DNA of 64,000 nucleotides, from the NCBI RefSeq assembly GCF_002197845.1, contig NZ_NIDE01000005.1:1-64000 (forward strand), given 5' to 3'. The notes under the pieces are model-generated. The model did no database searches. It was given only the letters and a program-made list of their open reading frames with translations, and was not told the origin of the DNA. Positions 45,146-53,530 of the stretch are shown here, in pieces. Each line of letters opens with the position of its first letter. The first letter of the stretch is position 1. The DNA comes from Fimbriiglobus ruber (lineage in GTDB: Bacteria; Planctomycetota; Planctomycetia; Gemmatales; Gemmataceae). The position numbers and the translations under genes were made by a program.

Positions 45146-45736
45146 TTACTCGGTGACGAACTCAGTCCGGTGAACGCACACATACCCCGCGAGCCGAGTG
45201 AGCAGGGTGTGGTGGAAACCCCGCGACTGCTGCACCCACTCTTGCCGTTCATTGTACCCATGCTTGTCGAAATAAGTCTTATCGAACCACCCGAGCTCTA
45301 ATAACTCGTAGGTCTGCCGGAACGACACCCAATTCGGGTTGTCCCGCCCCTGAATCCACTCGGCCCGCAACTCGAGCCACCGATCTTTCTTGCCGACCAA
45401 TGCCTCCAGCGCCCGATCGTAGTTGGCTTGAAGTTCGGGCAAGGTCAACTGCTCAATCCAGTCCGCCACGTCGAAGATGTGCTCGGTGCAGTTCCAGAAG
45501 AATTGGGTGACGCCACCGTTCTTCACTTGGCTGTCGAAAGTCCCAAGTTGGATCAGCATCCGCTGCCCAGCCGTCAGCTCCTTGAGCCGCTCGGGCTGCT
45601 CATAGACCTCGTGTGTGATCCGCTCGTTACGGTCGATGAGAGTCTCGTAGTAGCCGTCGATCGGATATTCGTCATCCGCAGGAATAGCGTCGAACTCCGC
45701 GACAGACAACACCCGACGACGATCAACACCCGACAT
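45146..45736 (-). CDS. DUF4375-domain protein
   Basis: 196 residues. The core QVKNGGVTQFFWNCTEHIFD at about residues 88-107 is the DUF4375 hallmark (E/QVxNGGxxQFFWN), followed by helices (LPELQANYDRALEALVGKKD). DUF4375 proteins (DMP19-like) are cytosolic, acidic and of unproven role, often in toxin/immunity or accessory neighbourhoods. The IS5-type element ends 35 nt upstream of its ATG, so its native promoter has been displaced. Confidence 0.82.
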   Translation of the reverse strand: MSGVDRRRVLSVAEFDAIPADDEYPIDGYYETLIDRNERITHEVYEQPERLKELTAGQRMLIQLGTFDSQVKNGGVTQFFWNCTEHIFDVADWIEQLTLPELQANYDRALEALVGKKDRWLELRAEWIQGRDNPNWVSFRQTYELLELGWFDKTYFDKHGYNERQEWVQQSRGFHHTLLTRLAGYVCVHRTEFVTE

Positions 45737-45770
45737 CCGTGCGCCCTCTTTCGCCGAACGACATAGCTCA

Positions 45771-46721
45771 GAGCCTGTCCGGGAAGACTATTTTGATGCA
45801 ACTCTATATTTAAACGGGGGATAACGCCCTTGTGGATCCATGCGATTGAGGATCAGCTGGATTGACCGCACACGAATCATGGATTCGCTGGAACTATTCA
45901 GTCGCTCATAATTACGACTCAACCGCCGGGCCCGCCCGAGCCACCCGAACGTCCGCTCGACGACCCACCGCTTGGGTAACAGGGTGAACCCCTTCACCCC
46001 GTCCGGTCGGCGAACGATGACGAGTTCCCATCCGAGTTCCGGGTGGCCGTCTTTCCACCCGTTCAGGGCATGGTTGTGGTACTTCCCGTCGGCCCACACG
46101 ACCTTCAATCGCGGGTACGCGTCACGGTCCAACCCTTCGAGTACGGTCGGGGCCGCGGCCGCGTCGTCGACGTGCCCGGCGGTCACCGCCACGACCATCA
46201 GCAGGCCCAGCGTATCGACCACGAGCGACCGCTTCCGGCCCTGGATTTTCTTGCCCGCATCGTACCCGTTCCCGCCCGCGTGTTCGGTCCCCTTGACCGA
46301 CTGGCTGTCGATGCTCGCGGCACTCGGGGTCCGCTCGTGGCTCGGGGCGTGGACTTCCCGATACCCCTCCCGGAGGACATCCAGGAGTTCTTGCCAGGTG
46401 CCATCGTCCCGCCACTGGGCGAAGTATTCGTACACCGTACTCTTGGCCGGGAAGTCGTGCGGGAGCATCGACCACTGACACCCCGACCGGTTCACGTACC
46501 AGATCGCGTTCCGCACCTCCCGGAGGTCCACCGACCGGGGGCGTCCTCCGGGTCGGGCGGCCGGCAGGACGACCTGGATGATCTCCCATTGGAGGTCGGT
46601 CAAATCTGTCGGATACGGTTTGCGAACGGTCGCATCCATGACTTCGCTCCTCGAGTACGAAGGAGCGACTAACTTAAAAGAGACGCACAACTTACAGCAA
46701 GGTCACTTTTCGGACAGCCTC
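45771..46721 (-). mobile_element. IS5-family (IS1031-type) insertion sequence, 951 bp
   Basis: Ends GAGCCTGTCCGGGAAG and, on the other strand, GAGGCTGTCCGAAAAG form an imperfect 16-bp terminal repeat (13 of 16). TCA is duplicated at 45768-45770 and 46722-46724, the 3-bp TNA target duplication typical of the IS1031 group. It carries one intact transposase gene and is probably active or recently active. Confidence 0.93.
45788..46639 (-). CDS. IS5-family DDE transposase
   Basis: 283 residues from ATG 46639 (MDATVRKPYPTDLTDLQWEI); the frame extends 17 codons upstream without need. N-terminal helix-turn-helix region WEIIQVVLPAARPGGRPRSV and NAIWYVNRSGCQWSMLPHDF (IS5 DUF4096-type). Catalytic triad: Asp in ASIDSQSVKG, Asp in VWADGKYHNH, Glu in WVVERTFGWLGRARRLSRNY. 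No frameshift, so a complete enzyme. Confidence 0.95.
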   Translation of the reverse strand: MDATVRKPYPTDLTDLQWEIIQVVLPAARPGGRPRSVDLREVRNAIWYVNRSGCQWSMLPHDFPAKSTVYEYFAQWRDDGTWQELLDVLREGYREVHAPSHERTPSAASIDSQSVKGTEHAGGNGYDAGKKIQGRKRSLVVDTLGLLMVVAVTAGHVDDAAAAPTVLEGLDRDAYPRLKVVWADGKYHNHALNGWKDGHPELGWELVIVRRPDGVKGFTLLPKRWVVERTFGWLGRARRLSRNYERLNSSSESMIRVRSIQLILNRMDPQGRYPPFKYRVASK

Positions 46722-46765
46722 TCAGCAACGGCGGGAGCCGAGTGAGCTACGAACCCCCAGAAATG

Positions 46766-46999
46766 CTACATACCCCCGCCGTCTGCCGCAGTGCCTGGGG
46801 CGGCGTCTCCGGCCTGCGGGGACGACTCCTTGCCTTTAACCGGTATTGCCCTTCCGCGGATTCTTCGCAGCGTGAGACCGACCTGGCTTTGAGGCACGCT
46901 CGGAGCGTTCTCGCGGATGTAAGCCTTTATAACCGCATCGGGAGCATCGGAACCAAGCTCCTGCAATGCCTGCCGCACCCAATCGGTCGTGCCGCCCAT
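46766..46999 (-). CDS. Unknown small protein (77 aa)
   Basis: The ATG at 46999 overlaps the upstream stop (TGATG), so translation is coupled. Helical N-terminal half (WVRQALQELGSDAPDAVIKA, YIRENAPSVPQSQVGLTLRR) resembles a small DNA-binding or KfrA-like helix bundle, weakly. The C-terminal third is Gly/Ala/Pro-rich and likely disordered. It lies 45 nt before the IS5-type element; together with the upstream gene and, before the insertion, the DUF4375 gene it may have formed one operon. Confidence 0.65.
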   Translation of the reverse strand: MGGTTDWVRQALQELGSDAPDAVIKAYIRENAPSVPQSQVGLTLRRIRGRAIPVKGKESSPQAGDAAPGTAADGGGM

Positions 47000-47289
47000 C
47001 AGTCAGCCCCCGTTTCGTCGCCTTGAACCTCGATCAGACTTGTAACGGTGATCTTGAAGGTGCCGTCCTCCTGCCGCCTCTCAAGACGATACGCGGTAAT
47101 GTCTATCTCGTCCCACTCCTGCGTGACAGCCAAAAGCACTCGGGCCAAGTGGATCGCTTGTTCCTTGTTGAGTCGAATGCCGACGGTTTGGAGGTCGGCA
47201 ATGGTGCGCTTGGTGTCTTCGGTTGGGTAGATACGCTCACAGCGGACATTGCTGTCGATGCTGATCGCACGCGCCGATTGCCTTCCCAT
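46999..47289 (-). CDS. Unknown small protein (96 aa)
   Basis: The AAGGAGGG ribosome-binding site is best placed for the ATG at 47289 (MGRQSARAISIDSNVRCERI); ATG 47295 is 2 codons upstream but too close to the site. Alpha/beta composition (TIADLQTVGIRLNKEQAIHL, ARVLLAVTQEWDEIDITAYR, FKITVTSLIEVQ). No family recognised. Coupled to the 77-residue gene. Confidence 0.68.
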   Translation of the reverse strand: MGRQSARAISIDSNVRCERIYPTEDTKRTIADLQTVGIRLNKEQAIHLARVLLAVTQEWDEIDITAYRLERRQEDGTFKITVTSLIEVQGDETGAD

Positions 47290-47389
47290 CAGCATGCCCT
47301 CCTTCGCCTGACTTGTTATTAGATTGCCCACGCGCAATCTTTCGCTTGTGCCCAATCAGACCACGTTGTTTGACGCAGATCAAGCTGCT

Positions 47390-47563
47390 GGGTGCCGCAG
47401 TTACGGCAGCCCGCGATCGCGCGATCTACCCCACTAACGGAGCTTGCGTACGCCCCCCCGCATCCGGCGACGCGTCTCACTTCTTGACCGCGATCACCGC
47501 GTCCAGCGGCGATGGCGTGCGGTACCCTTGCACGCCCGCGAAGCCGACCTGGGTGAGCAGGTC
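47390..47563. repeat. Left copy of a direct repeat: 3' end of an O-methyltransferase gene
   Basis: On the minus strand 47477-47563 encodes DLLTQVGFAGVQGYRTPSPL and DAVIAVKK followed by a stop, 25 of 28 residues identical to the end of the methyltransferase at 53444-54469. Similarity continues through about 85 nt past the stop (from AGCTGCTG at 47393), matching 53349-53443. Nothing of the upstream methyltransferase part is present; the TIR-NLR gene ends 32 nt away instead. Confidence 0.85.
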
Positions 47564-47594
47564 CGGGATCGGACAGCTGCAGCGGGTCCGTGTC

Positions 47595-50500
47595 TCAGTG
47601 GCCGCGTTCCAGGGCGTCAGCTTCGTCCCCCCGGCCGAGCTTGCGGAGCAGATCGCCGAGCGCGGCACGGCTCTTCGCGAGGTCGGGGTGGGCGGGGTCG
47701 AGCACGGTTTCGCGTGCCGCCAGAGCCCGGCGGTGGAGCGCCTCCGCCTCGTCGAGGCGGTTAAGAGCCCGGAGCAACTCGGCGAGCTTGTACAGGCCGC
47801 TGGTCGTGTCGATGTGGGCGGGGTCGAGCACGGCTTCGCGTGCCGCCAGAGCCCGGCGGTGTAACGCCTCCGCCTCGACAGGGTGGCCAAGGGCCGCGAG
47901 GATTTCCGCTAGGATGTCAAGGCTCTTGGCCGTCTCGGGGTGGCCCGGCCCCAACGCCGCCTCGCGGATCGCCAGAGCACGACGGCCGACCGACTCGGCA
48001 TCGTCGAGCGACAATCGCGCCTGGAGGAACTCGGCGAGACTGTGCAGGCCTTTGGCCGTGGTGGGGTGATGGAGCCCCAGCGCCGCTTCACGAAGTTCGA
48101 GTGACCGGCGGTAGAGCGGTTCGGCCCCGGAGAGGTCGCCACGGTCCTTGAACAACTCGGCAAGAAAGACGAGGCTACTGGCCGTGTCGGGATGGACAGG
48201 GCCGAGCAGCCGTGTACGCGACTCGAGGCTGCTGCGGAAAAGCCGCTCGGCTTCGTCGTATCTGCCCTGCTGTTGGAGGACCCAGGCCAGGTTGTTGCGA
48301 CTGGCTGATGTATCGGAGTGGTCAGGGTCGTGGGCCTTCTCTCGCACCGCCAGAGCGTGGCGGTGGAGTGCTTCCGCCTCGGCGTACACCCCCCGTTCCT
48401 GAAGGACCCAGGCCAGGTTGTTGGCACTCAGAGCGATATCGGGATGGTTGGGTCCGAAGAGTTTTTCCCGGGTCGCCAAGATGCGGCGGTAGAGTGCCTC
48501 CGTCTCGGCGTAGCAGCCGCGGACATCAAGTAGCCAGGACAGGTCGGATGCGGCGTTCAGAGTGTCGGGGTGATCGGGGCCGAGCACCCGTTCATGAGTT
48601 TCTAGAGCGCAGCGGTTGAGAGACTCGGCCTCCGCGTATTCACCCCGATCTCGAAGAAAGGCTGCAAGGAAGTTGCGGGACCATGCCGTCTCGGGATGGT
48701 CGGGGCCAAGAGCTTTCTCGCGCACCGCCAGGGCACGGCGGTAGAACGATTCGGCCTCAGCATGCGCGCCCCGCTCTTTGAGTAGAAAAGCCAAATTACC
48801 CAGAAGCACGGCGATTTGCGGGTTTTCCACCCCGAGAGTTGACTCGCAGATCGGGAGCGCCCGACGGTAGAGTAGCTCGGCCTCCGCGAGGTCACCGCGA
48901 ATCTGGCGGATTCCAGCCAGGTTGTTCACGGCGTAAGCGGTGTCAATATGATCGGACCCTCTGGCGACCTCGTAGGCCGCCAGAGCGCGACGGTAGAGCG
49001 CCTCGGCTTCCGGATAATTGTTGCGATTCTTAAGGAACGAGGCTAGATATTTGTAATACTTGGCCGTCTCGGGGTGATCGGGGCCAAGCTGCCGCTCCTG
49101 GGTCGCCAAAGCGCGGCGAAGTAGCGCCTCGCCCTCCGCGTAGCCGCCGGCGTGCTCGAGTAGGTAGGCGAGGCGATTGAGTGTCGACACGGTGGCGGGG
49201 TGGTCTGGTCCCAGTGCCTCCTCGCACACCCCCAGCGATCGACGGAGTAATGCCTCGGCCTCCGGGTATTCGCCACGTTTTTGAAGGAGCGACGCTAAGT
49301 TATCGAGGCTAGCGGTGGTGATTGGGTGGTCGGGCCCCAGACCCGCCTCGCGCACCGAAAGCGACCGACGGAAGAACAACTCGGCCTCGGCAAAGACACC
49401 CTGGCCCTGGAGCGCCCAGGCCAAGTTGTCGAGTGCGGTGGCGGTATCGGGGTGGTTAGGCCCAAGACTCGTCTCGCGCGACGCGAGAACGCGGCGGAGC
49501 AGCGTTTCGGCCTCGGCAAACACTCCGCGATTCCAGAGGAGCACGGCCAGGTTCTTCAAGCTGCCAATCGTGTCGCTGTGATCGGGGCCGAGGGTCTTCT
49601 CGCGCACCGCCAGGGCGCGGCGGCGGAGGGGCTCGGCGTCCTCGTATGCGCCCTGTTCCTGGACAACCCACGCCACGAAGTCGATCGCGTCGGCCGTCTC
49701 GGGATGGTCGGGACCACGCGAGACTTCGCAGGCCGCCAGGGCTCGGCGAAACAGGGCTTCGGCCTCCTCGTACATGCCTCGCAGCTGAAGAACCTGGGCC
49801 AGTTCGCGGACATAATAGGACGTGTCGGGGTGGTCCGGGCCGAGCAGTGCCTCCCGTATCATCAGCCCGCGGCGGAACAACGCCTCCGACTCGCCGTAGG
49901 AACCTTGCCCCCGCAGGAAGATGGCTAAATAACCCAAGCTGTGCGCGGTGTCGGGATGGTCGGGGCCTTGCGCCCGCTCGCGAATCTCCAGGCTGCGGCG
50001 GTGTAGGACCCCGGCCTCGGCGTACTGCCCGGTGGCTTCTAGCAGCCGGGCCAGTTGGTTGAGGCCTCCGGCGAGGCTCGAGTGGTCGGGACCGAACGCG
50101 GCCTCGCGCACCGCCAGCGACCGGCGAAAGAGCGACTCCGACTCCGCGTACTGCCCTAGATCTAGAAGCAGCATCGCCAGACTGACAAGGACATTGGCGG
50201 TGTGCGGGTTGTTCGGGCCGAGTTCCCGCTCGTAGATAGGCAAGGCGCGCCGGAGTAGTGCCACGGCCTCGTCATTCCGATCCAGTCGCTTGAGCAGGTT
50301 GGCGAGCGCGTTCAGACTGAAGCCGGTTTGCAGATGCTCGGGCCCAAAGGTATTCTCGCGGGCGGCCATGGCACGGCGGTAGTGCGCTTCGGCCTCCGCG
50401 AACCGCCCGACATCCGTGAACAGGTCGGCGAGGCTGTTCAGGCTATCCGCCGTCTCGGCGTGGCCGGTGGCTAGGGCCGTCTCTCGCGCTTCCAGCGCGC

Positions 50501-53024
50501 GGCGGCCGAGGGCCTCGGCTTCGGTGTAACGCCCGCGGGTCTTGGCGAGCCTGGCGAGGTTGGCAAGGGCGTCGATGGTTTCGGAATGGCCGGGGCTGTA
50601 AGAGGCCTCGCGGATCGCTAGCACGCGCCGGAACAGCAGCTCGGCCCCGGTGTAGTCGCCACGTTCGTGCAGGAGCCGGCCCAGGTATTCGAGATCCAAT
50701 GACACTTGCGGGTGTTCCGAACCGTATGACGCCTCGTTAATGGCCAGGGCGCGGCGGAAGAGCGACTCGGCCTCTCCGGGCTTGCCCCTTTCGGCGATGA
50801 TCGATGCCAGGGTGCGGAGCGATACCGCGGTCTCGGGATGGTTTGCGCCCAGTCGCTTCTCGCGGGTCGCCACGGCGCGGCGGATCAAGGGCTCGGCCGT
50901 ACCGAATTCTCCGCAGAAGATGCCCAGGAACTGCGCGAGGCCGACAAGGCTTTCCGCCGTATCGAGGTGGTCGGGCCCCAGTGCTTTCTCCCGGATTTCC
51001 AGGACCCGCCGGAGGTAGGGCCCGGCCGAGATCCGGTTCTCGGTCTGGAAGATCAAGCCGCCCAGGTGACCGAGGCTCGTGGCCGTGTCGGGGTGGTCGG
51101 GACCAAGCGCCGCCTCGCGGACCGCCAGCGCGCGCCGAAAGCAGGTTTCCGCGGCCGAGTGTTCGCCCCGATCCTGCAGGACCAAGCCGAGCTGGCCGAG
51201 ACTCCGGGCCGTGTCTGGGTGGTCCCGGCCGGCGGACCGCTCGCGGAGCGCCAGCGCGGTCCGGTAGTGGGGCTCGGCCGCGGCATACTGGGCACGCTCC
51301 CGGAGATACGAACCCGCCCGGTCGAGTACGCTAACCGCCGCCCCCGAATGAATTCCGAACCGCTCGACCAACTCGCCGCAGGCCAGCCAGTGGGGCAAGA
51401 GTGTCTCGCACTCGGGCCAGGTCGCGAACGCGACCGCGGGGGACGCCCGGTCGAGGGCCTGAACGACGCGATCGGCCCAGTCTCGGCGGTCGCCGTCGCT
51501 CAGACCGTCGAGGACGACCGCCTGGACCAGCCGGTGGACGTCATAAGACCGCGCGGCCGCGTCGCGGCGGACGAGCGAGTACCGGGTCAACGGGGTCAAC
51601 AGTTCGTTCAGCGCGCGGGCGGGGTTGCCTCCGCCGGCCAGAGCGGCCGCCAGCCGCCCGCCCAGCGACGCGGCCCCCGCGACTGCCAGGTTGTACGGGA
51701 CTCGATCGGGTGCGAAGAAGGCGCTGGCAGTCAACAGCTCGACGGCCGCTTCGGAGCGGGACCGTACGGCCTCGAGACTCTTAGTCCAGGTCGTGCGGAC
51801 GGTGTCACGTGACCCGCCGGCGACCGGTCCGTGCTTCTCTAGTAGGTCGAGCCGGAGCCGGCGGAAGTCGCCGAGGTAATCCTCGAATCGGTCGTCGTGT
51901 ACGGCCACGTAAGCCGCAGCCTGTTCGAGCGCGAGCGGTAAGTATCCCAGCTCCCTGGCCAGGCTCTCGGCCGCGGACCGCTCGCGGGGGTCGCCGTCCA
52001 CACGCCGGGTGCGCGCGAGCAGGAACGCGCGGGCCTCGTCGGCGGCCATTCGCTCGAGGTCGACCAGGCGGTCGACGTTCAGGACGTCGAGGTTGTGGGC
52101 GCGTGACGTGATCAGGACGTGCCCGCCCGGGGCATGGGGCAGGTAGTCGCGTACTAGCGCCGGCTCGTCGGCGTTGTCCAGGATCAACAGGTAGCCGTCC
52201 TCGCGGGCCAACCAGTGCTTGACGGCCTCACGGGTCTCCTCGGCGTTGCGGGCGTCTTTCTCGGGCAGGCCGAGGATGGTGGCGATCGTGTGATAGTCGG
52301 AGCTTAGCAACGCCTCGGAGTCGGCCCGCGCCCAGAAGACCGCGCGGTATTCGGCCCGGTGGCGGTAGGCGAACTCGACGACCGTCTGCGTCTTTCCCAC
52401 TCCTCCGAGCCCGACAAGGGCCACAGTCAGGGGCGACGCGGACGCCAGTGACCCGCGGCCAGCGAACGCCTCGCGGAGCTCGTCGAGCGTGGCCGCGCGG
52501 CCCGTGAAGAACCGGTTGCGGGCGAACGGCATGATCCACAGGCCCGCGGCGGCCCGTGCTCGTGCCGCCGCGGGAGGTGGCGGTGGTGGCGGCGATGCGG
52601 AGACCGCTAGCAACTTCTTGCAGATCGCCACCCACTCCCGGTCGCGGTCGGCCTCCGACAGGCCCGCCAGCGGACGCTGGGGGTTGTTCGCGGCCTGGTA
52701 GTGGACCAGCTCCGTCTGCTCGAAGTTGGCATGCCGCAGGGCAACCCAAAGAACCCGCTTGCCGGCCAGAAGGGGGGGCAGCTCGTGCCGCGCAATGAAC
52801 TCCGAGGCAAGGAAGCTCGGGCTGACGAGCAGGACCCCGACGTCGGCGTCGGCTAGCGACGCCGCGATTTCGTCGCGCCACCGCGATGATGCCGCGATCA
52901 TCGTGTCGTCCCACAGCTCCACCAACGCCCCCCGCGCCAGGGGGGTCAGGTGCTCCCGGAACTCCTCCAGCCACAGCCGGTCCTTGTGGCTGTAACTGAT
53001 GAAGATCTTGATCGGTTGAGCCAT
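47595..53024 (-). CDS. TIR - NB-ARC - TPR protein (NLR-like candidate immune receptor)
   Basis: 1,809 residues, cytosolic. Residues 1-140: TIR domain (KIFISYSHKDRLWLEEF, VGVLLVSPSFLASEFIARHE with the candidate NADase Glu, E81). A proline-rich linker covers 142-152. Residues about 168-430: NB-ARC/STAND ATPase with Walker A GLGGVGKT (205-212), Walker B GYLLILDNAD (277-286), sensor VLITSR and a GLPLAL-type motif (LGYLPLALEQAAAYV). From about residue 590 to the end: about 29 TPR units of 42 residues, mostly with the kinesin-light-chain-type linker LGPDHPDTA. This is the layout of animal and plant NLRs and of bacterial STAND defence ATPases: TPRs sense, the ATPase oligomerises, TIR consumes NAD+. 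The related FxSxx-COOH TPR proteins of actinobacteria share it, but I see no FxSxx peptide or radical-SAM gene here. All motifs are intact. Confidence 0.92.
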   Translation of the reverse strand: MAQPIKIFISYSHKDRLWLEEFREHLTPLARGALVELWDDTMIAASSRWRDEIAASLADADVGVLLVSPSFLASEFIARHELPPLLAGKRVLWVALRHANFEQTELVHYQAANNPQRPLAGLSEADRDREWVAICKKLLAVSASPPPPPPPAAARARAAAGLWIMPFARNRFFTGRAATLDELREAFAGRGSLASASPLTVALVGLGGVGKTQTVVEFAYRHRAEYRAVFWARADSEALLSSDYHTIATILGLPEKDARNAEETREAVKHWLAREDGYLLILDNADEPALVRDYLPHAPGGHVLITSRAHNLDVLNVDRLVDLERMAADEARAFLLARTRRVDGDPRERSAAESLARELGYLPLALEQAAAYVAVHDDRFEDYLGDFRRLRLDLLEKHGPVAGGSRDTVRTTWTKSLEAVRSRSEAAVELLTASAFFAPDRVPYNLAVAGAASLGGRLAAALAGGGNPARALNELLTPLTRYSLVRRDAAARSYDVHRLVQAVVLDGLSDGDRRDWADRVVQALDRASPAVAFATWPECETLLPHWLACGELVERFGIHSGAAVSVLDRAGSYLRERAQYAAAEPHYRTALALRERSAGRDHPDTARSLGQLGLVLQDRGEHSAAETCFRRALAVREAALGPDHPDTATSLGHLGGLIFQTENRISAGPYLRRVLEIREKALGPDHLDTAESLVGLAQFLGIFCGEFGTAEPLIRRAVATREKRLGANHPETAVSLRTLASIIAERGKPGEAESLFRRALAINEASYGSEHPQVSLDLEYLGRLLHERGDYTGAELLFRRVLAIREASYSPGHSETIDALANLARLAKTRGRYTEAEALGRRALEARETALATGHAETADSLNSLADLFTDVGRFAEAEAHYRRAMAARENTFGPEHLQTGFSLNALANLLKRLDRNDEAVALLRRALPIYERELGPNNPHTANVLVSLAMLLLDLGQYAESESLFRRSLAVREAAFGPDHSSLAGGLNQLARLLEATGQYAEAGVLHRRSLEIRERAQGPDHPDTAHSLGYLAIFLRGQGSYGESEALFRRGLMIREALLGPDHPDTSYYVRELAQVLQLRGMYEEAEALFRRALAACEVSRGPDHPETADAIDFVAWVVQEQGAYEDAEPLRRRALAVREKTLGPDHSDTIGSLKNLAVLLWNRGVFAEAETLLRRVLASRETSLGPNHPDTATALDNLAWALQGQGVFAEAELFFRRSLSVREAGLGPDHPITTASLDNLASLLQKRGEYPEAEALLRRSLGVCEEALGPDHPATVSTLNRLAYLLEHAGGYAEGEALLRRALATQERQLGPDHPETAKYYKYLASFLKNRNNYPEAEALYRRALAAYEVARGSDHIDTAYAVNNLAGIRQIRGDLAEAELLYRRALPICESTLGVENPQIAVLLGNLAFLLKERGAHAEAESFYRRALAVREKALGPDHPETAWSRNFLAAFLRDRGEYAEAESLNRCALETHERVLGPDHPDTLNAASDLSWLLDVRGCYAETEALYRRILATREKLFGPNHPDIALSANNLAWVLQERGVYAEAEALHRHALAVREKAHDPDHSDTSASRNNLAWVLQQQGRYDEAERLFRSSLESRTRLLGPVHPDTASSLVFLAELFKDRGDLSGAEPLYRRSLELREAALGLHHPTTAKGLHSLAEFLQARLSLDDAESVGRRALAIREAALGPGHPETAKSLDILAEILAALGHPVEAEALHRRALAAREAVLDPAHIDTTSGLYKLAELLRALNRLDEAEALHRRALAARETVLDPAHPDLAKSRAALGDLLRKLGRGDEADALERGH
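47600..51254 (-). repeat. About 29 tandem 126-bp TPR-coding repeats
   Basis: The C-terminal two thirds of the TIR-NLR gene are made of 42-codon units read in register. Each has A-E-x-L-x-R-R-x-L/A-x-x-R-E near the middle and a G-P-D-H-P-D/E-T linker. Unit length is constant, so unit gain or loss by recombination would keep the frame. DNA similarity is moderate; residues have diverged in helix A more than in the linker. Confidence 0.85.
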
Positions 53025-53348
53025 AACCGCACCCTAAAACAGGTCGGATGCGCCCGACCAATGAGTTTCTATACTAATGTGACTGTGGGCGCCACAGAAG
53101 GAGCGAGTCGGCGCGGAGGGACGCCCGGCGGTTGACGGAATTCTGCCGTCCCACCGGAATTACGTCCAAGCTGCGCAGGGGGGCACGCCTCACTCGATCA
53201 TAGGGAGGAATCTAGCTAGAGAAAAGACAGGGTGACCGGTAAGGACATCATTCCCACGGCAATCATCCATAAGAGGCCGAATGCCCCAACTCAGTGGCCT
53301 GGCCTCTCAGCACCAACGCCCTTGGAACCGGCCCATGCGGCCGGAGCC
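53025..53348. other. Upstream region of the TIR-NLR gene
   Basis: About 320 nt between the start of the TIR-NLR gene and the right direct repeat. Lower GC in places (TTTCTATACTAATGTGACTG, ATAGGGAGGAATCTAGCTAG). It presumably holds the promoter. No ORF with coding bias, inverted repeats or operator recognised. Confidence 0.4.
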
Positions 53349-53530
53349 AGCTGCTGAATGCCGCCGTTTCGGTAGCCTGCGATCGTACGCGACCTCCCCC
53401 ATTAACGAGGCTTGTGCACGCCCGCTGCATCTGGCGGCCCGCCTCACTTCTTGACCGCAATCACCGCGTCCAGCGGCGACGGCGTGCGGTACCCGTGGAC
53501 GCCCTCGAAGCCGACCTGGGTGAGCAGGTT
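53349..53530. repeat. Right copy of the direct repeat (3' end of the intact O-methyltransferase gene)
   Basis: This copy is the true 3' end and downstream flank of the methyltransferase gene; it matches 47393-47563 with small indels (the intergenic part is about 11 nt longer). Together the two copies bracket 5.8 kb containing the TIR-NLR gene and its upstream region. Confidence 0.85.

Noticed and set aside
47600-51254. Possible CRISPR array from regular repeats
   Set aside because: The period is 126 bp in coding frame and repeats are degenerate TPR codons, not short identical repeats with unique spacers.
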